Positions 7,137 through 14,831 of a DNA stretch of 27,331 bases are shown here, piece after piece. Location of the stretch: the NCBI GenBank assembly GCA_036491755.1, contig DASXBJ010000133.1, forward strand, positions 1-27,331, given 5' to 3'. The stretch comes from DASXBJ01 sp036491755. GTDB lineage: Bacteria; Chloroflexota; Dormibacteria; Dormibacterales; Dormibacteraceae. The stretch's first letter is position 1. Every line of letters begins with the position of its first letter. The position numbers and the translations under genes were made by a program. Under the pieces are notes generated by a model, which saw nothing but the letters and a program-made list of their open reading frames with translations, did not search any database and was not told where the DNA came from.

Positions 7137-9061
7137 GTTCGCGTAGCGCCGATCGCGGCCAGCGCGCTGGGGTTGTCGAGGGAGGAGAGGTCGCCCGGGT
7201 CCTTGCCTGTGTAGACCGAGCGCACGACGCGGCGGAGGATCTTGGCGTTGCGCGTGCGCGGCAGGTCGCCGACGAAATGGACCGCCATCGGCTTCAGCGG
7301 CTTGCCCAGCGCCGTGGCGACGAGCTCCTGCAGCTCGCCGGCGAGCTCGGCGCTGGCCTGGCGGTTGGGCCGCAGGATCACAAAACAAACCAGCGCCTCG
7401 CCTTTCAGCTCGTCCGGCACGCCGATGGCGGCCGCTTCCGCCACCCACGGATGGCCGACCAGGATGGATTCGACCTCCGCCGGGCCAAGCCTCTTGCCCG
7501 CGACCTTGATCGTGTCGTCTGATCGTCCCAGCACGTACCACAGGCCGTCCTCCGGATCCACATACGCCCAGTCGCCGTGAATCCACACCCCATCGAAGCG
7601 ATTCCAGTAGGTCTCCAGGTAGCGCTCGCGGTCACCCCAGAAACCCCGCGTCATGCCCGGCCAGGCGTTGCGGATCACCAGCTCGCCGACCTCGCCCCGC
7701 ACCGAGTTGCCGTCGGCGTCGAGCACGTCGGCCGCCATCCCCGGCACGGGGCCGGCGAATGCGCATGGCCTCAGGTGCGTGATGACGTTGCCGCACAGGA
7801 TGCCGCCTGAGATCTCGGTGCCGCCGCTGTAGTTGATGACCGGGATCCGGCTGCCGCCGATGTGCTTGAAAAACCATTGGAACGGCTCCGGGTTCCACGT
7901 CTCGCCGGTACCGCCCAGGATGCGCAAGCTGGACAGGTCGTGGTGCGCGGGCACCTCGTCGCCATGGGTCATCAGCGACCGCACGAGGGTGGGGGAGACG
8001 CCGAGCACGGTCACCCTGTGGTCCGTCACCAGGCGCCACATCCGGTCGGCGGCAGGGTGGTCGGGCGTGCCCTCGTAAAGCACCATCGTGGCGCCCAGGA
8101 TCAGGGTCCCGAAGATCAGCCAGGGGCCCATCATCCAGCCGATGTCCGTGTACCAGAACACCGAGTCGTCGGGACCTATGTCGAACCCGTGTGCCATGTC
8201 CTGCGCCGCCTTGACCGGGAAGCCGCCATGCACGTGCAGGGTGCCCTTCGGCTTGCCCGTGGTGCCGGAGGTGTAGATGATCATCAGCGGGTCTTCGGGA
8301 TCCATCTCGTGCGTCTGGGCGTGGTCGGGCTCGTCCTCCAGGAGCACCTCCCACACCTGGTCGCGCCCATGGGTCCAAGGGATCTCACGCACCACCCGCC
8401 GGAACACGATCACCTTGGTCACCGACGGGCAGCTGACCAGCGCTTTGTCCGCGGTCTCCTTCATCGGGACGACGCTGCCCCGCCGGTAGAAGCCGTCGGC
8501 GCAGATGAGGACCTTCGCCTCGCCGTCCCGCAGCCTGGCCGCGATCGCCTCGGCTCCGTAGCCCGAGAACAGCGGGATGATGACCGCGCCGATCTTCACC
8601 GTGGCGAGGACCGAGACCGCGACCTCGGGGCACATGGGCATGAAGATCCCCACCCGGTCTCCTGGCCGCACGCCCAGGCGCCGGAGCGCGCCGGCGAGGC
8701 GGCACACCTGGTGGTCGAGCTCCGAGTACGTCAGGGTGCGGACCTCGCCCGGCTCGCCCTCGAACACGATCGCGGGCTTGTGGCGGTACTCCTCGACGCG
8801 GTAGCGATCGAGGCAGCTCTGCACGATGTTCATCCGCCCGCCGACCCACCATTTCGCCCAGGGCTTGCCCTGCGAGAGATCGACCACCTTGTCGTAGTGG
8901 CGGTAGAACGCGATGTCGATGTCCTTGATCGCGGCGTCCCAGAACCACTCGATGTCGTCGTCGGCGCGCTGGAGGAGCTCGGCGAAGGTCTCGATGCCAT
9001 GGCGGTCCATGAAGAGCTTGAGCCGGCTTTTCGCGATCACCTCCGCGCTCGGCTCCCACAT
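7133..9061 (-). CDS. Acetyl/propionyl-CoA synthetase-like AMP-forming acyl-CoA ligase
   Basis: 642-aa ANL-superfamily ligase that activates a carboxylic acid with ATP and loads it on CoA. Motifs in order: an ACAS-type N-terminal region with KPWAKWWVGGRMN; the P-loop-like YTSGTTGKPKG; the aryl/acyl pocket segment INYSGGTEISGG; the hinge and A8 motif (GRSDDTIKVAGKRLGP); and the C-terminal lysine motif RTRNAKILRRVVRSVY, whose Lys is the usual catalytic and acetylation-regulated residue. Length matches the acetyl-CoA synthetase-like branch. ATG 9061 follows the usual N-terminus; GTG 9076 or 9079 are alternatives, and the frame stays open to 9172. Acetate, propionate or another short acid could be the substrate; nearby acyl-CoA metabolism genes fit short-chain acids. 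It is convergent with the DsrE-family gene, overlapping by 4 bp. Confidence 0.9.
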   Translation of the reverse strand: MWEPSAEVIAKSRLKLFMDRHGIETFAELLQRADDDIEWFWDAAIKDIDIAFYRHYDKVVDLSQGKPWAKWWVGGRMNIVQSCLDRYRVEEYRHKPAIVFEGEPGEVRTLTYSELDHQVCRLAGALRRLGVRPGDRVGIFMPMCPEVAVSVLATVKIGAVIIPLFSGYGAEAIAARLRDGEAKVLICADGFYRRGSVVPMKETADKALVSCPSVTKVIVFRRVVREIPWTHGRDQVWEVLLEDEPDHAQTHEMDPEDPLMIIYTSGTTGKPKGTLHVHGGFPVKAAQDMAHGFDIGPDDSVFWYTDIGWMMGPWLIFGTLILGATMVLYEGTPDHPAADRMWRLVTDHRVTVLGVSPTLVRSLMTHGDEVPAHHDLSSLRILGGTGETWNPEPFQWFFKHIGGSRIPVINYSGGTEISGGILCGNVITHLRPCAFAGPVPGMAADVLDADGNSVRGEVGELVIRNAWPGMTRGFWGDRERYLETYWNRFDGVWIHGDWAYVDPEDGLWYVLGRSDDTIKVAGKRLGPAEVESILVGHPWVAEAAAIGVPDELKGEALVCFVILRPNRQASAELAGELQELVATALGKPLKPMAVHFVGDLPRTRNAKILRRVVRSVYTGKDPGDLSSLDNPSALAAIGATRT

Positions 9062-9093
9062 GACATCCCCGATCACCACCGGCTGCACGCGTC

Positions 9094-9099
9094 TATTGT
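9094..9099 (+). promoter_or_regulatory. -10-like box before the small ORF at 9113
   Basis: TATTGT lies 13 nt before ATG 9113, in the 51-nt gap that also must hold the promoter of the divergent CoA ligase. No convincing -35 element is seen on either strand. Confidence 0.3.
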
Positions 9100-9112
9100 C
9101 TGTCTCCGCACC

Positions 9113-9340
9113 ATGGGCGCACTGCCTGACGACTTTGCCGTGACGCTTGGCCGGGTCCTGGAGCCCGGTCACGCCGCCGCAGCGGCCGAGATCATCGAAG
9201 CCGCGGCGGCCCTTGACGACCGGCGCCTCGAGCTGTTTCTGCGGATGTTCGCCGGCAGGGTACGTGCGTCAGGGGCGCCGGTCAGGAGCGACGAGCTGCA
9301 CGCGATGCTGCGCCGTGCCGCATCCGCAGGCGATCCTTGA
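9113..9340 (+). CDS. Small hypothetical protein (75 aa)
   Basis: An Ala/Arg/Leu-rich, probably all-helical small protein starting at ATG 9113. Its sequence has normal protein-like composition with amphipathic stretches (ALDDRRLELFLRMFAGRV) and no recognised domain. The frame continues open far upstream antisense to the CoA ligase, which is a high-GC artefact, so the coding part is taken from the first ATG in the intergenic gap. Its 3' end overlaps the convergent 206-aa gene by 59 bp, so one of the two ends could be misassigned. The family is not recognised. Confidence 0.45.
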   Translation: MGALPDDFAVTLGRVLEPGHAAAAAEIIEAAAALDDRRLELFLRMFAGRVRASGAPVRSDELHAMLRRAASAGDP

Positions 9341-9902
9341 TTCGCTCCGCCTCCTGCAGCAGCTCCCAGTAGTTGGCCCACGCAGCCCTGTTGATCGCGA
9401 CGGCGAGATCCGCCTTGAAACGATCCCGCGCAGCGCGCACCGCCTGCTGCTGCGCGTAACACCACCGGTCCCAGGCGCGCTCAACGGTGCATTCCACCAT
9501 CGCGATCCATTCCTCCTCTTCAGCCCCGCCAGGTGCGGGCAGCGTCAGCACTTTCCACCGCAGCTCCCCACGGACCACCGTCACCAGTGGCTGCCCGCTC
9601 GGCCGTCCCGCGTGGCGGTTGGGTCTCGGATGCTTCGGGTTGGCCGCCATGAGACGCTGCTGAACGGCGAAGACGAGCTCATGCGCGGCGTCGAGGGTGG
9701 CGGGTGGCACCGGCGGGTTGCGGCGGCCAAGACGAAGCTGCAGCGCGTGGATGGCTTCTCGAAGGCGATTGGGCGCCTCTACCTGGTCCTCCAGTCTCAG
9801 CATCTCGACATCGTCGAGGAGGGAATCGGACTCCGCCAGGAGTGATTTGCGCCGACCCTCGATCTGTTCTTCGGTCGGAGCCACGATGGTCGCTGCGTTC
9901 AT
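9282..9902 (-). CDS. Hypothetical protein, helical/coiled-coil rich (206 aa)
   Basis: The N-terminal ~80 residues are highly charged and helical (EEQIEGRRKSLLAESDSLL, LRLEDQVEAPNRLREAIHAL). A Pro/Arg/His-rich linker follows, then a basic C-terminal helical half (AVRAARDRFKADLAVAI). No signal peptide or membrane segment is seen and I do not recognise the family. The start is well supported by a promoter at consensus distance: TTGACA (9931-9936, minus strand), a 16-nt spacer, TATCGT (9909-9914) and then only 6 nt to ATG 9902, so the mRNA is probably leaderless. It diverges from the tad operon and may share its regulation. Confidence 0.7.
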   Translation of the reverse strand: MNAATIVAPTEEQIEGRRKSLLAESDSLLDDVEMLRLEDQVEAPNRLREAIHALQLRLGRRNPPVPPATLDAAHELVFAVQQRLMAANPKHPRPNRHAGRPSGQPLVTVVRGELRWKVLTLPAPGGAEEEEWIAMVECTVERAWDRWCYAQQQAVRAARDRFKADLAVAINRAAWANYWELLQEAERIKDRLRMRHGAASRAARRS

Positions 9903-9908
9903 GCGAGC

Positions 9909-10002
9909 ACGATAGCCACGCCTGGTAATTTGTCAAGCGTTTCTTTACACGCACGCCGTCTTAACAACCTGGATTGTTGGGGGGCTACCCGCCGCATATC
10001 GT
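9909..10002. promoter_or_regulatory. Divergent leaderless promoters of the 206-aa gene and the tad operon
   Basis: Minus strand: TTGACA (9936-9931), 16 nt, TATCGT (9914-9909), 6 nt to the ATG. Plus strand: TTGTTG (9974-9979), 17 nt, TATCGT (9997-10002), 7 nt to GTG 10010. The two -10 boxes are identical. A dyad AACAA (9963-9967) / TTGTT (9974-9978) overlaps the plus-strand -35 box and could be an operator. Neither gene shows a Shine-Dalgarno sequence. Confidence 0.6.
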
Positions 10003-10009
10003 CGGACAC

Positions 10010-10627
10010 GTGAGACGTTGGCTCGTGGCGATGGTCGCGCTCGGACTCGGAGGAGGCGTAAGCGCAGCGCTCCTGGCGGCCGCCAACCCGGCGCGCGACA
10101 CGGTGGAGGTGTTCGTTGCCCTGAGGGACATTCCGGCGGGGTCGGCCGTTGGGCCGGGCTCGATCGGGCTTGCCCCGCTGACGATCACCGAAAGCCATCA
10201 GCTCCTGTTCACGCGCGCCGACGGCAGTGCCTTGGCGGGGCTGCACGCTTCGCACGATCTCGCCTCTGGCCAGTTGATTCAACGCAGCGATGTGAAGGCG
10301 GCCGATCCATCCGCCGCGTCGCGCCTCGTCTTCGTGCCGGTGCAGAATGCTCCGGCCGCGCAGGCAGGCTCGCGCGTCGACCTGCTCGTGCTCGACGGGC
10401 CGCCGGATCATCCCACCATCGAGCCGTTCGCCACGGGTGTCGAAGTCCGGTCGACCTCCGGGGCGGGCATGGTGCTGGTGGTGCCCGTCGAGCGAGCCGC
10501 AGCGTTCGTTTACGCCGCCGCCACCATGCACCTCGTTGCGGTCACCGCGGAGCCTGGATCGGCCGGCGGCCCCGAATCGCCAGTCTCCAGCGCGGCGCAG
10601 GCCATCCAGATGGCGGGCACACCGTGA
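10010..10627 (+). CDS. cpaB: CpaB/RcpC-like Flp pilus assembly protein (SAF domain)
   Basis: 205-aa protein with one N-terminal membrane anchor (residues ~4-25, WLVAMVALGLGGGVSAALLAA). It is followed by an SAF domain (VEVFVALRDIPAGSAVGPGSI ... ASGQLIQRSDV, residues ~30-95) and the CpaB middle region (VFVPVQNAPAAQAGSRVDLLV). CpaB proteins are periplasmic or extracytoplasmic parts of tad secretion systems. GTG 10010 is chosen for the promoter geometry just upstream; TTG 9974 is the longer alternative and would lie inside the -35 box. It ends in a GTGA overlap with the ATPase gene, starting a tightly coupled operon. Confidence 0.82.
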   Translation: MRRWLVAMVALGLGGGVSAALLAAANPARDTVEVFVALRDIPAGSAVGPGSIGLAPLTITESHQLLFTRADGSALAGLHASHDLASGQLIQRSDVKAADPSAASRLVFVPVQNAPAAQAGSRVDLLVLDGPPDHPTIEPFATGVEVRSTSGAGMVLVVPVERAAAFVYAAATMHLVAVTAEPGSAGGPESPVSSAAQAIQMAGTP

Positions 10628-11898
10628 GCGCTGTCCAGGAGCTCGATGTCGAGGAGGTGGTGCTGGCTCGCGTCGAGGCGGAGATCGGCGCGGAGCTCGT
10701 GCGCCGGGAACGGACGCGGCTGCGAGTCGACGACCAGTCGTGGGTTTACGCTCTGGTCGGCCGCCTCGTGGCTGAAAAGCAACTCGATCGCGACCGCTCC
10801 GAAGAGATGTGGAGGCGGATTTTCGCCTCGGTCACGCCGCTGGGACCCCTCGCCGAGCACCTGGCCGACCCTGAGGTCGAGGAGGTCCGCATCAACGGGA
10901 CTGCGGCTTGCTTTGTCTTTCGGGGTGGACGCCGGCAATCAATCCAACCACCGTTCGCCGACGAGTCGGCCCTGATCGAGCTCGTCCACTGGTACACGGA
11001 CGGCACGCCAACCGCCCGTCTCGACCGGGCGAGTCCCACTGTGACCATGACCCTGCCGGAGGGCAGCCGGCTTCACGCGGCGTTATCACCACCCGCCCAT
11101 CCGATGACGGTTACGATCCGCCGCCATCCTCCGGCGCGCTTCGTCGATCTCGCCTCGCTGGAAGCCTCCGGCTTCATGCCGGCGGCCTTACGTCCTCTGC
11201 TGGAGGCTGCAGTGGCCGGGCGCTTGAACATGCTCATCGCCGGGGGTGCGGGAGCAGGGAAGACAACGTTCATGCGCGTGCTGGGGCGCCTCATCGCCGC
11301 CGATGAGCGGGTGGTGACCATCGAGGACCAGGCCGAGCTGCATCTCTGGGCCGAGCTGCAGGACTGCATTGCCCTGGAGGGAAGGGCGCCGAACACCGAA
11401 GGCCGCGGCGCCATCACGATCCAGATGCTCGTCCACGAATCGCTGCGCATGTCGCCCGACCGGATCATCATCGGCGAGGTGCGCGGGGGCGAAGCCCTCG
11501 ATCTGCTGGACGCCATGAACACAGGTCATCCGGGCTCGTTCTGCACCCTTCACGCAGAGAGTCCCCGCGACACGCTGCCGCGCCTCGCGCGACTGGCTTT
11601 GCGCAATCCTCAAGCACCCCGAGCCGAGGTGGTGCTGAGCGAGGTCGTCAACACGGTCGACCTCGTCCTCTACGCCGGCATCGCGAGGCGGTCCGGTGAC
11701 TGCCGGGAACGCCGCCTGACTTCGGTGGGTTGGGTCGGCGGCATGCAAGATGGAAAGCCCACTGTTCAGGAGCTTGTCGCGTTCGGGCCGGACGGCTGGC
11801 ACCGGGTGGGATCACCGGCGGCGATGCCGGAGCGAGTTTGGTCGAAGCTCGCCCGCGTCTGCGATCCAGCCACCCTGCTCGACGGCTTCGATGCTTGA
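10624..11898 (+). CDS. tadA: TadA/CpaF-type secretion ATPase
   Basis: 424-aa hexameric type II/IV secretion ATPase powering tad pilus assembly on the inner membrane face. It shows the N-terminal domain (LADPEVEEVRINGT), the Walker A motif GGAGAGKTTF with the lysine near residue 213, the Asp box/Walker B region SPDRIIIGEVRGGEALDLLD, and the His box MNTGHPGSFCTLHAESP. All key motifs are intact. Its GTG start overlaps the cpaB stop by 4 bp and its end overlaps tadB by 8 bp. Some members retract as well as extend the pilus; sequence cannot tell. Confidence 0.93.
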   Translation: MSAVQELDVEEVVLARVEAEIGAELVRRERTRLRVDDQSWVYALVGRLVAEKQLDRDRSEEMWRRIFASVTPLGPLAEHLADPEVEEVRINGTAACFVFRGGRRQSIQPPFADESALIELVHWYTDGTPTARLDRASPTVTMTLPEGSRLHAALSPPAHPMTVTIRRHPPARFVDLASLEASGFMPAALRPLLEAAVAGRLNMLIAGGAGAGKTTFMRVLGRLIAADERVVTIEDQAELHLWAELQDCIALEGRAPNTEGRGAITIQMLVHESLRMSPDRIIIGEVRGGEALDLLDAMNTGHPGSFCTLHAESPRDTLPRLARLALRNPQAPRAEVVLSEVVNTVDLVLYAGIARRSGDCRERRLTSVGWVGGMQDGKPTVQELVAFGPDGWHRVGSPAAMPERVWSKLARVCDPATLLDGFDA

Positions 11899-12775
11899 GA
11901 TAGGCGCCGCCATCAGCGCTGGACTCGCCGTTGCATGCGCCTTCCTCGCAGTCACCGCACCGCCGCCCCCGCCGCCCGCGCCGTTCTGGCTGGTTCGCCG
12001 GCTTCGTGCATGGTGGGCCAGGCAGGAACTGCGGGCTCGAGAAGCGGCAATCGGATCGATGGACGGACCGGTGTACGTGGCGCTGCAGCTCGGGCTTGGC
12101 GTGTGTCTCGGTCTGATCGCGGCTGCGATGACGGGTTTGCCGGTGCTTGCTCTGCCCGGCGCTCTGGGCGGCGCTTCCCTCGTCCGGGGCGTCGCCGGCA
12201 CGCGCGCCCGTGCGCGCCAGGTCGCGCGGCAAGATGCGGTGCTCGAGGCGGTCCGCATGATGCGCCAGCTCCTCGAGACCGGAGCGACTAGCGTCACCCA
12301 GGCCATCGCGGTGCTCGCCGAGCGTGGCCCTTGGCCGCTGCGCGCTGAGTTTCGCGTCATCGCCGGCCGGACGGTCGGGCGGCGTCAGGCGTGGAGGGAG
12401 GCGCGTGAACGCGTCGCTGAGCCGCTCTTCGACATGCTGGCGGCGGCGGTTCTGATCCAGCAGCCTGGGGGCGGCGAGCTGGCGCCGCTTTTCGCCGACC
12501 TCGAAGCCTCGGTCACCGCCGCCCAGGAGGTCGAGCGCGAGGCTCGTGCCCTGCAGGCCCAGGCGCGATCCGCCTCCACGATCATCGTCACCCTCCCGCT
12601 CGTGTTCCTGGTCATCCTGTCCAGCCTTCACTCGCCCTATCTCGACGCCTTCCATCAGCCCGAAGGAGAGCTGTTTCTGCTCTTGATGCTCGCGACGATG
12701 GCGGCCGGCTACACCTGGATGCGCCGCCTGCTCGAGCTGCCGGGCCTGCAGCGCGTGAGGCTTTCCGATGCCTGA
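11891..12775 (+). CDS. tadB: TadB-like inner-membrane pilus assembly protein (T2SSF domain)
   Basis: 294-aa membrane platform protein. A hydrophobic N-terminus is followed by a six-proline run (near residue 28), two hydrophobic segments around residues 60-100, the cytoplasmic T2SS-F domain (AVRMMRQLLETGATSVTQAI ... AAAVLIQQPGGGELAPLFADL), and two C-terminal membrane helices (STIIVTLPLVFLVILSS; LFLLLMLATMAAGYTW). It is positioned between the ATPase and TadC as in other tad operons, with 8-bp overlaps on both sides. Confidence 0.85.
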   Translation: MLEIGAAISAGLAVACAFLAVTAPPPPPPAPFWLVRRLRAWWARQELRAREAAIGSMDGPVYVALQLGLGVCLGLIAAAMTGLPVLALPGALGGASLVRGVAGTRARARQVARQDAVLEAVRMMRQLLETGATSVTQAIAVLAERGPWPLRAEFRVIAGRTVGRRQAWREARERVAEPLFDMLAAAVLIQQPGGGELAPLFADLEASVTAAQEVEREARALQAQARSASTIIVTLPLVFLVILSSLHSPYLDAFHQPEGELFLLLMLATMAAGYTWMRRLLELPGLQRVRLSDA

Positions 12776-13577
12776 GGCGCTCGTCATTACGGGCTCGCTG
12801 ACTGCCGGCTTGATGTGTTCGAGCGGGGTGATGGCGCTCTGCGGCCGGAGGTCCGAGGTCGGCGTGTCACGATGGATCTCGCAACCCATGGCGCGGCTGG
12901 GGCCCTGGTGGCGGGCTGCTCGCCTGGACGACTGGCTGTCGGCGAGCATCGAGCGTGCCGGCTGGCGCGAGTCGCCTGAGCGATTTGCGGTCATGGCCCT
13001 CGGGCTGGGTTTCGCCCTTGCTGTCTTGGCTTGGGCGATCGCACCGGTGCTCGCTCCGATCGGCTTTGCAAGCGGGTGCGGCGCGGTCCTCGTGTCGTTG
13101 AACTCCGCCATTGGAGTCCGTCGTCGCCGCTTGGCCGGGGAGCTGGTGCCGCTGTTGGAGCTGTTCACGCTCGAGCTGAGTGGAGGAGGCAGCGCGCTCG
13201 CAGCGCTGGGCTCAGTGACCGTCCAGGTCGAAGGCGAGCTCGCCGCCGATCTGCGACGGATGCTCATCGCATCGCAGATGGCGGGCTCCGCCACCTTCGA
13301 GTCGCGACTCCTCGAGCATTCCGATCGCACGCGGATCCCAGCCCTTGCCAGCCTGGCCACGCTGCTGGCCGCGAGCCGCGAGTACGGCACTGCCACCAGC
13401 CATGGGGTTCGGGCGCTGGCGTCCGATCTGCGCCGCGCTCAGAGACGGGAGCTGATCGAGCACAGCCGGCGGGCGCTCAATCACGTCCTGCTGCCGGCCG
13501 CCGTCGGCGTTCTGCTGCCTTTCCTCGGGATTCTGATGTTTCCCGCGGTGTCGGTCCTGCAGCGCAGCCTGCGATGA
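12768..13577 (+). CDS. tadC: TadC-like inner-membrane pilus assembly protein (T2SSF domain)
   Basis: 269-aa partner of TadB in the membrane platform. It has hydrophobic helices at the N-terminus and around residues 70-115, and a T2SS-F-like helical domain with the segment LVPLLELFTLELSGGGSALAAL. Near the C-terminus come SREYGTATSHGVRALASDLR and a last membrane helix (LLPAAVGVLLPFLGILMFP). ATG 12768 overlaps the tadB stop by 8 bp, and the end is a 4-bp ATGA overlap with the first pseudopilin-like gene. Confidence 0.8.
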   Translation: MPEALVITGSLTAGLMCSSGVMALCGRRSEVGVSRWISQPMARLGPWWRAARLDDWLSASIERAGWRESPERFAVMALGLGFALAVLAWAIAPVLAPIGFASGCGAVLVSLNSAIGVRRRRLAGELVPLLELFTLELSGGGSALAALGSVTVQVEGELAADLRRMLIASQMAGSATFESRLLEHSDRTRIPALASLATLLAASREYGTATSHGVRALASDLRRAQRRELIEHSRRALNHVLLPAAVGVLLPFLGILMFPAVSVLQRSLR

Positions 13578-13987
13578 AACTCCGCGAGCGTGGCACCGCG
13601 CTTATCGAGTTCGCGCTGGCGTGGCCGATCGCCCTGCTCCTCGTCCTTGGTTGTGTCGAGCTGGCGGTCTGGGGCACGGAGGCGTTTTCCGCACGCTCGG
13701 CGGCGATCGCCGGCGCCCGGGCGGGTTCGGTCGCCGGAGCTCCGTTGACCGTGGCGTCGGCGGTTGCAATTCGGGTTCTCGATCCAGGCCTGGTCGGTGC
13801 GGCGGCGGCGAGCTGGTGCCCTGGGCAGGCCTCCGAGCGACCATCGCTTTGGGTGTGCGCTCGAGATCTCGGGACGAGCGTCCAAGTCACGATCGGGGGC
13901 GAGGCGCCCGCACTCGTACCACTGGTCGCGGGCGGCGGCCTGCCGCTTCACGCCGACGTGGTGCTGCAGAAGGAGAAATTCTCTTGA
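13574..13987 (+). CDS. TadE-like pseudopilin (first of three)
   Basis: 137-aa protein with a class III/TadE prepilin-like start: basic MKLRERG, then TALIEFALAWPIALLLVLG with Glu five residues after the likely cleavage Gly, followed directly by the membrane helix. The remainder is small-residue-rich with two cysteines (around residues 80-95) that could form a disulfide. It is expected to be a minor pilus-associated protein. The ATGA overlap with tadC suggests translational coupling. Confidence 0.78.
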   Translation: MKLRERGTALIEFALAWPIALLLVLGCVELAVWGTEAFSARSAAIAGARAGSVAGAPLTVASAVAIRVLDPGLVGAAAASWCPGQASERPSLWVCARDLGTSVQVTIGGEAPALVPLVAGGGLPLHADVVLQKEKFS

Positions 13988-14391
13988 CGAGCCGCGGACA
14001 GTCCCTGGTCGAGCTGGCCATCTGCGCGCCGGCGGTCGCAATGCTCGGCCTCGGAGCCATCGCCGTTGCGCAGGTGGCGGATGCGCGGTCGGGCCTCGAA
14101 GCTGCGACGCAGGCAGCCGCCGCGACGGCGGCGCGCGCTCCAGATGAGGCGGCCGCACGAATGGCGGCCCAAGCGCGCTTTTCGGCCACGCTCGCGGCCT
14201 ATCCGATCACCGATCCAAAACTTGAGCTCAGCCTCGGATCGTTCGCGCGCGGCGGCACGGTGCAGGCGAGGTCGAGCGCTTTCGTCGACATCGCCTGGAC
14301 GAACCTGTTGCTCTTTCCAACCCGACTTCAACTCCATGCCCAGGCGGTCACGCAGCTGGAGACGTTTCGCACCCGCGGCGCTGCGCCGTGA
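13984..14391 (+). CDS. TadE-like pseudopilin (second of three)
   Basis: 135-aa protein. The N-terminus TSRGQSLVELAICAPAVAML is a textbook TadE motif (RGQS-x-VE plus hydrophobic helix). The rest is Ala-rich and helical, then beta-like. The TTG start at 13984 overlaps the previous stop (TTGA) and is backed by AAGGAG (13970-13975) 8 nt upstream, one of the few good ribosome binding sites in this operon; the subunit may need extra translation. Confidence 0.8.
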   Translation: MTSRGQSLVELAICAPAVAMLGLGAIAVAQVADARSGLEAATQAAAATAARAPDEAAARMAAQARFSATLAAYPITDPKLELSLGSFARGGTVQARSSAFVDIAWTNLLLFPTRLQLHAQAVTQLETFRTRGAAP

Positions 14392-14831
14392 AGCGGCAAG
14401 GCGGCCAGGTGCTTGCCTTCTTTGCGGTTGCCCTGCCGGCCGTCCTCCTGCCTGTCGCGGCCTACGCAGTCGACGCAGCTGTAGTCAGCGGGCAGGCGGC
14501 ACAGCTGCAATCGGCAGCCGCTCAGGCGGCCGAAGTAGCAGCGCAACAGGTGGACGTTGCGATGCTGCGGTCGACGGGAGCGCTCCAGCTTGATCGCAGA
14601 GCCGCGCAGCTGGCTGCTTCCCAGACCCTTGTCGCGGAGATGCCGGACGCGACGGTGGATGAGGTGGCGGTTGGAGGCGTGGACGTGACGGTCCAGGCCA
14701 GCGAGCGGGTCGCGCTTCCCGTGCCGCTCCTGACACGCAACCTCGTGCTGCACGCTCGAGCCGTCGCGCGACTAATCCCCGGTTACGACAGGCCGAGCAG
14801 CCTCTTGCCGTTGCCGACCAACAGCTTCTGA
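14388..14831 (+). CDS. TadG/TadE-like pilus-associated protein (third of three)
   Basis: 147-aa protein starting MKRQGGQVLAFFAVALPAVL. This resembles the TadG-type start (GGQVLxxFAxxLP), followed by VDAAVVSGQAAQLQSAAAQAA, the helix typical of these proteins. It is much shorter than full TadG with its von Willebrand domain, so it is a minor or reduced form. ATG overlaps the previous stop by 4 bp, and the last 49 bp overlap the convergent amidohydrolase. It is the last recognisable gene of the operon: no Flp major pilin and no prepilin peptidase are in the window. Confidence 0.72.
   Translation: MKRQGGQVLAFFAVALPAVLLPVAAYAVDAAVVSGQAAQLQSAAAQAAEVAAQQVDVAMLRSTGALQLDRRAAQLAASQTLVAEMPDATVDEVAVGGVDVTVQASERVALPVPLLTRNLVLHARAVARLIPGYDRPSSLLPLPTNSF

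Noticed and set aside
7862..9340. 492-codon open frame on the plus strand
   Set aside because: Antisense to the well-supported CoA ligase. Composition (His/Asp/Arg/Val-rich without motifs) is that of a mirror frame in GC-rich DNA. Only the last 75 codons after ATG 9113 are kept.
11648..13396. 582-codon open frame on the minus strand
   Set aside because: Antisense to the tadA-tadB-tadC genes with intact family motifs. Ser/Arg-rich low-information translation.
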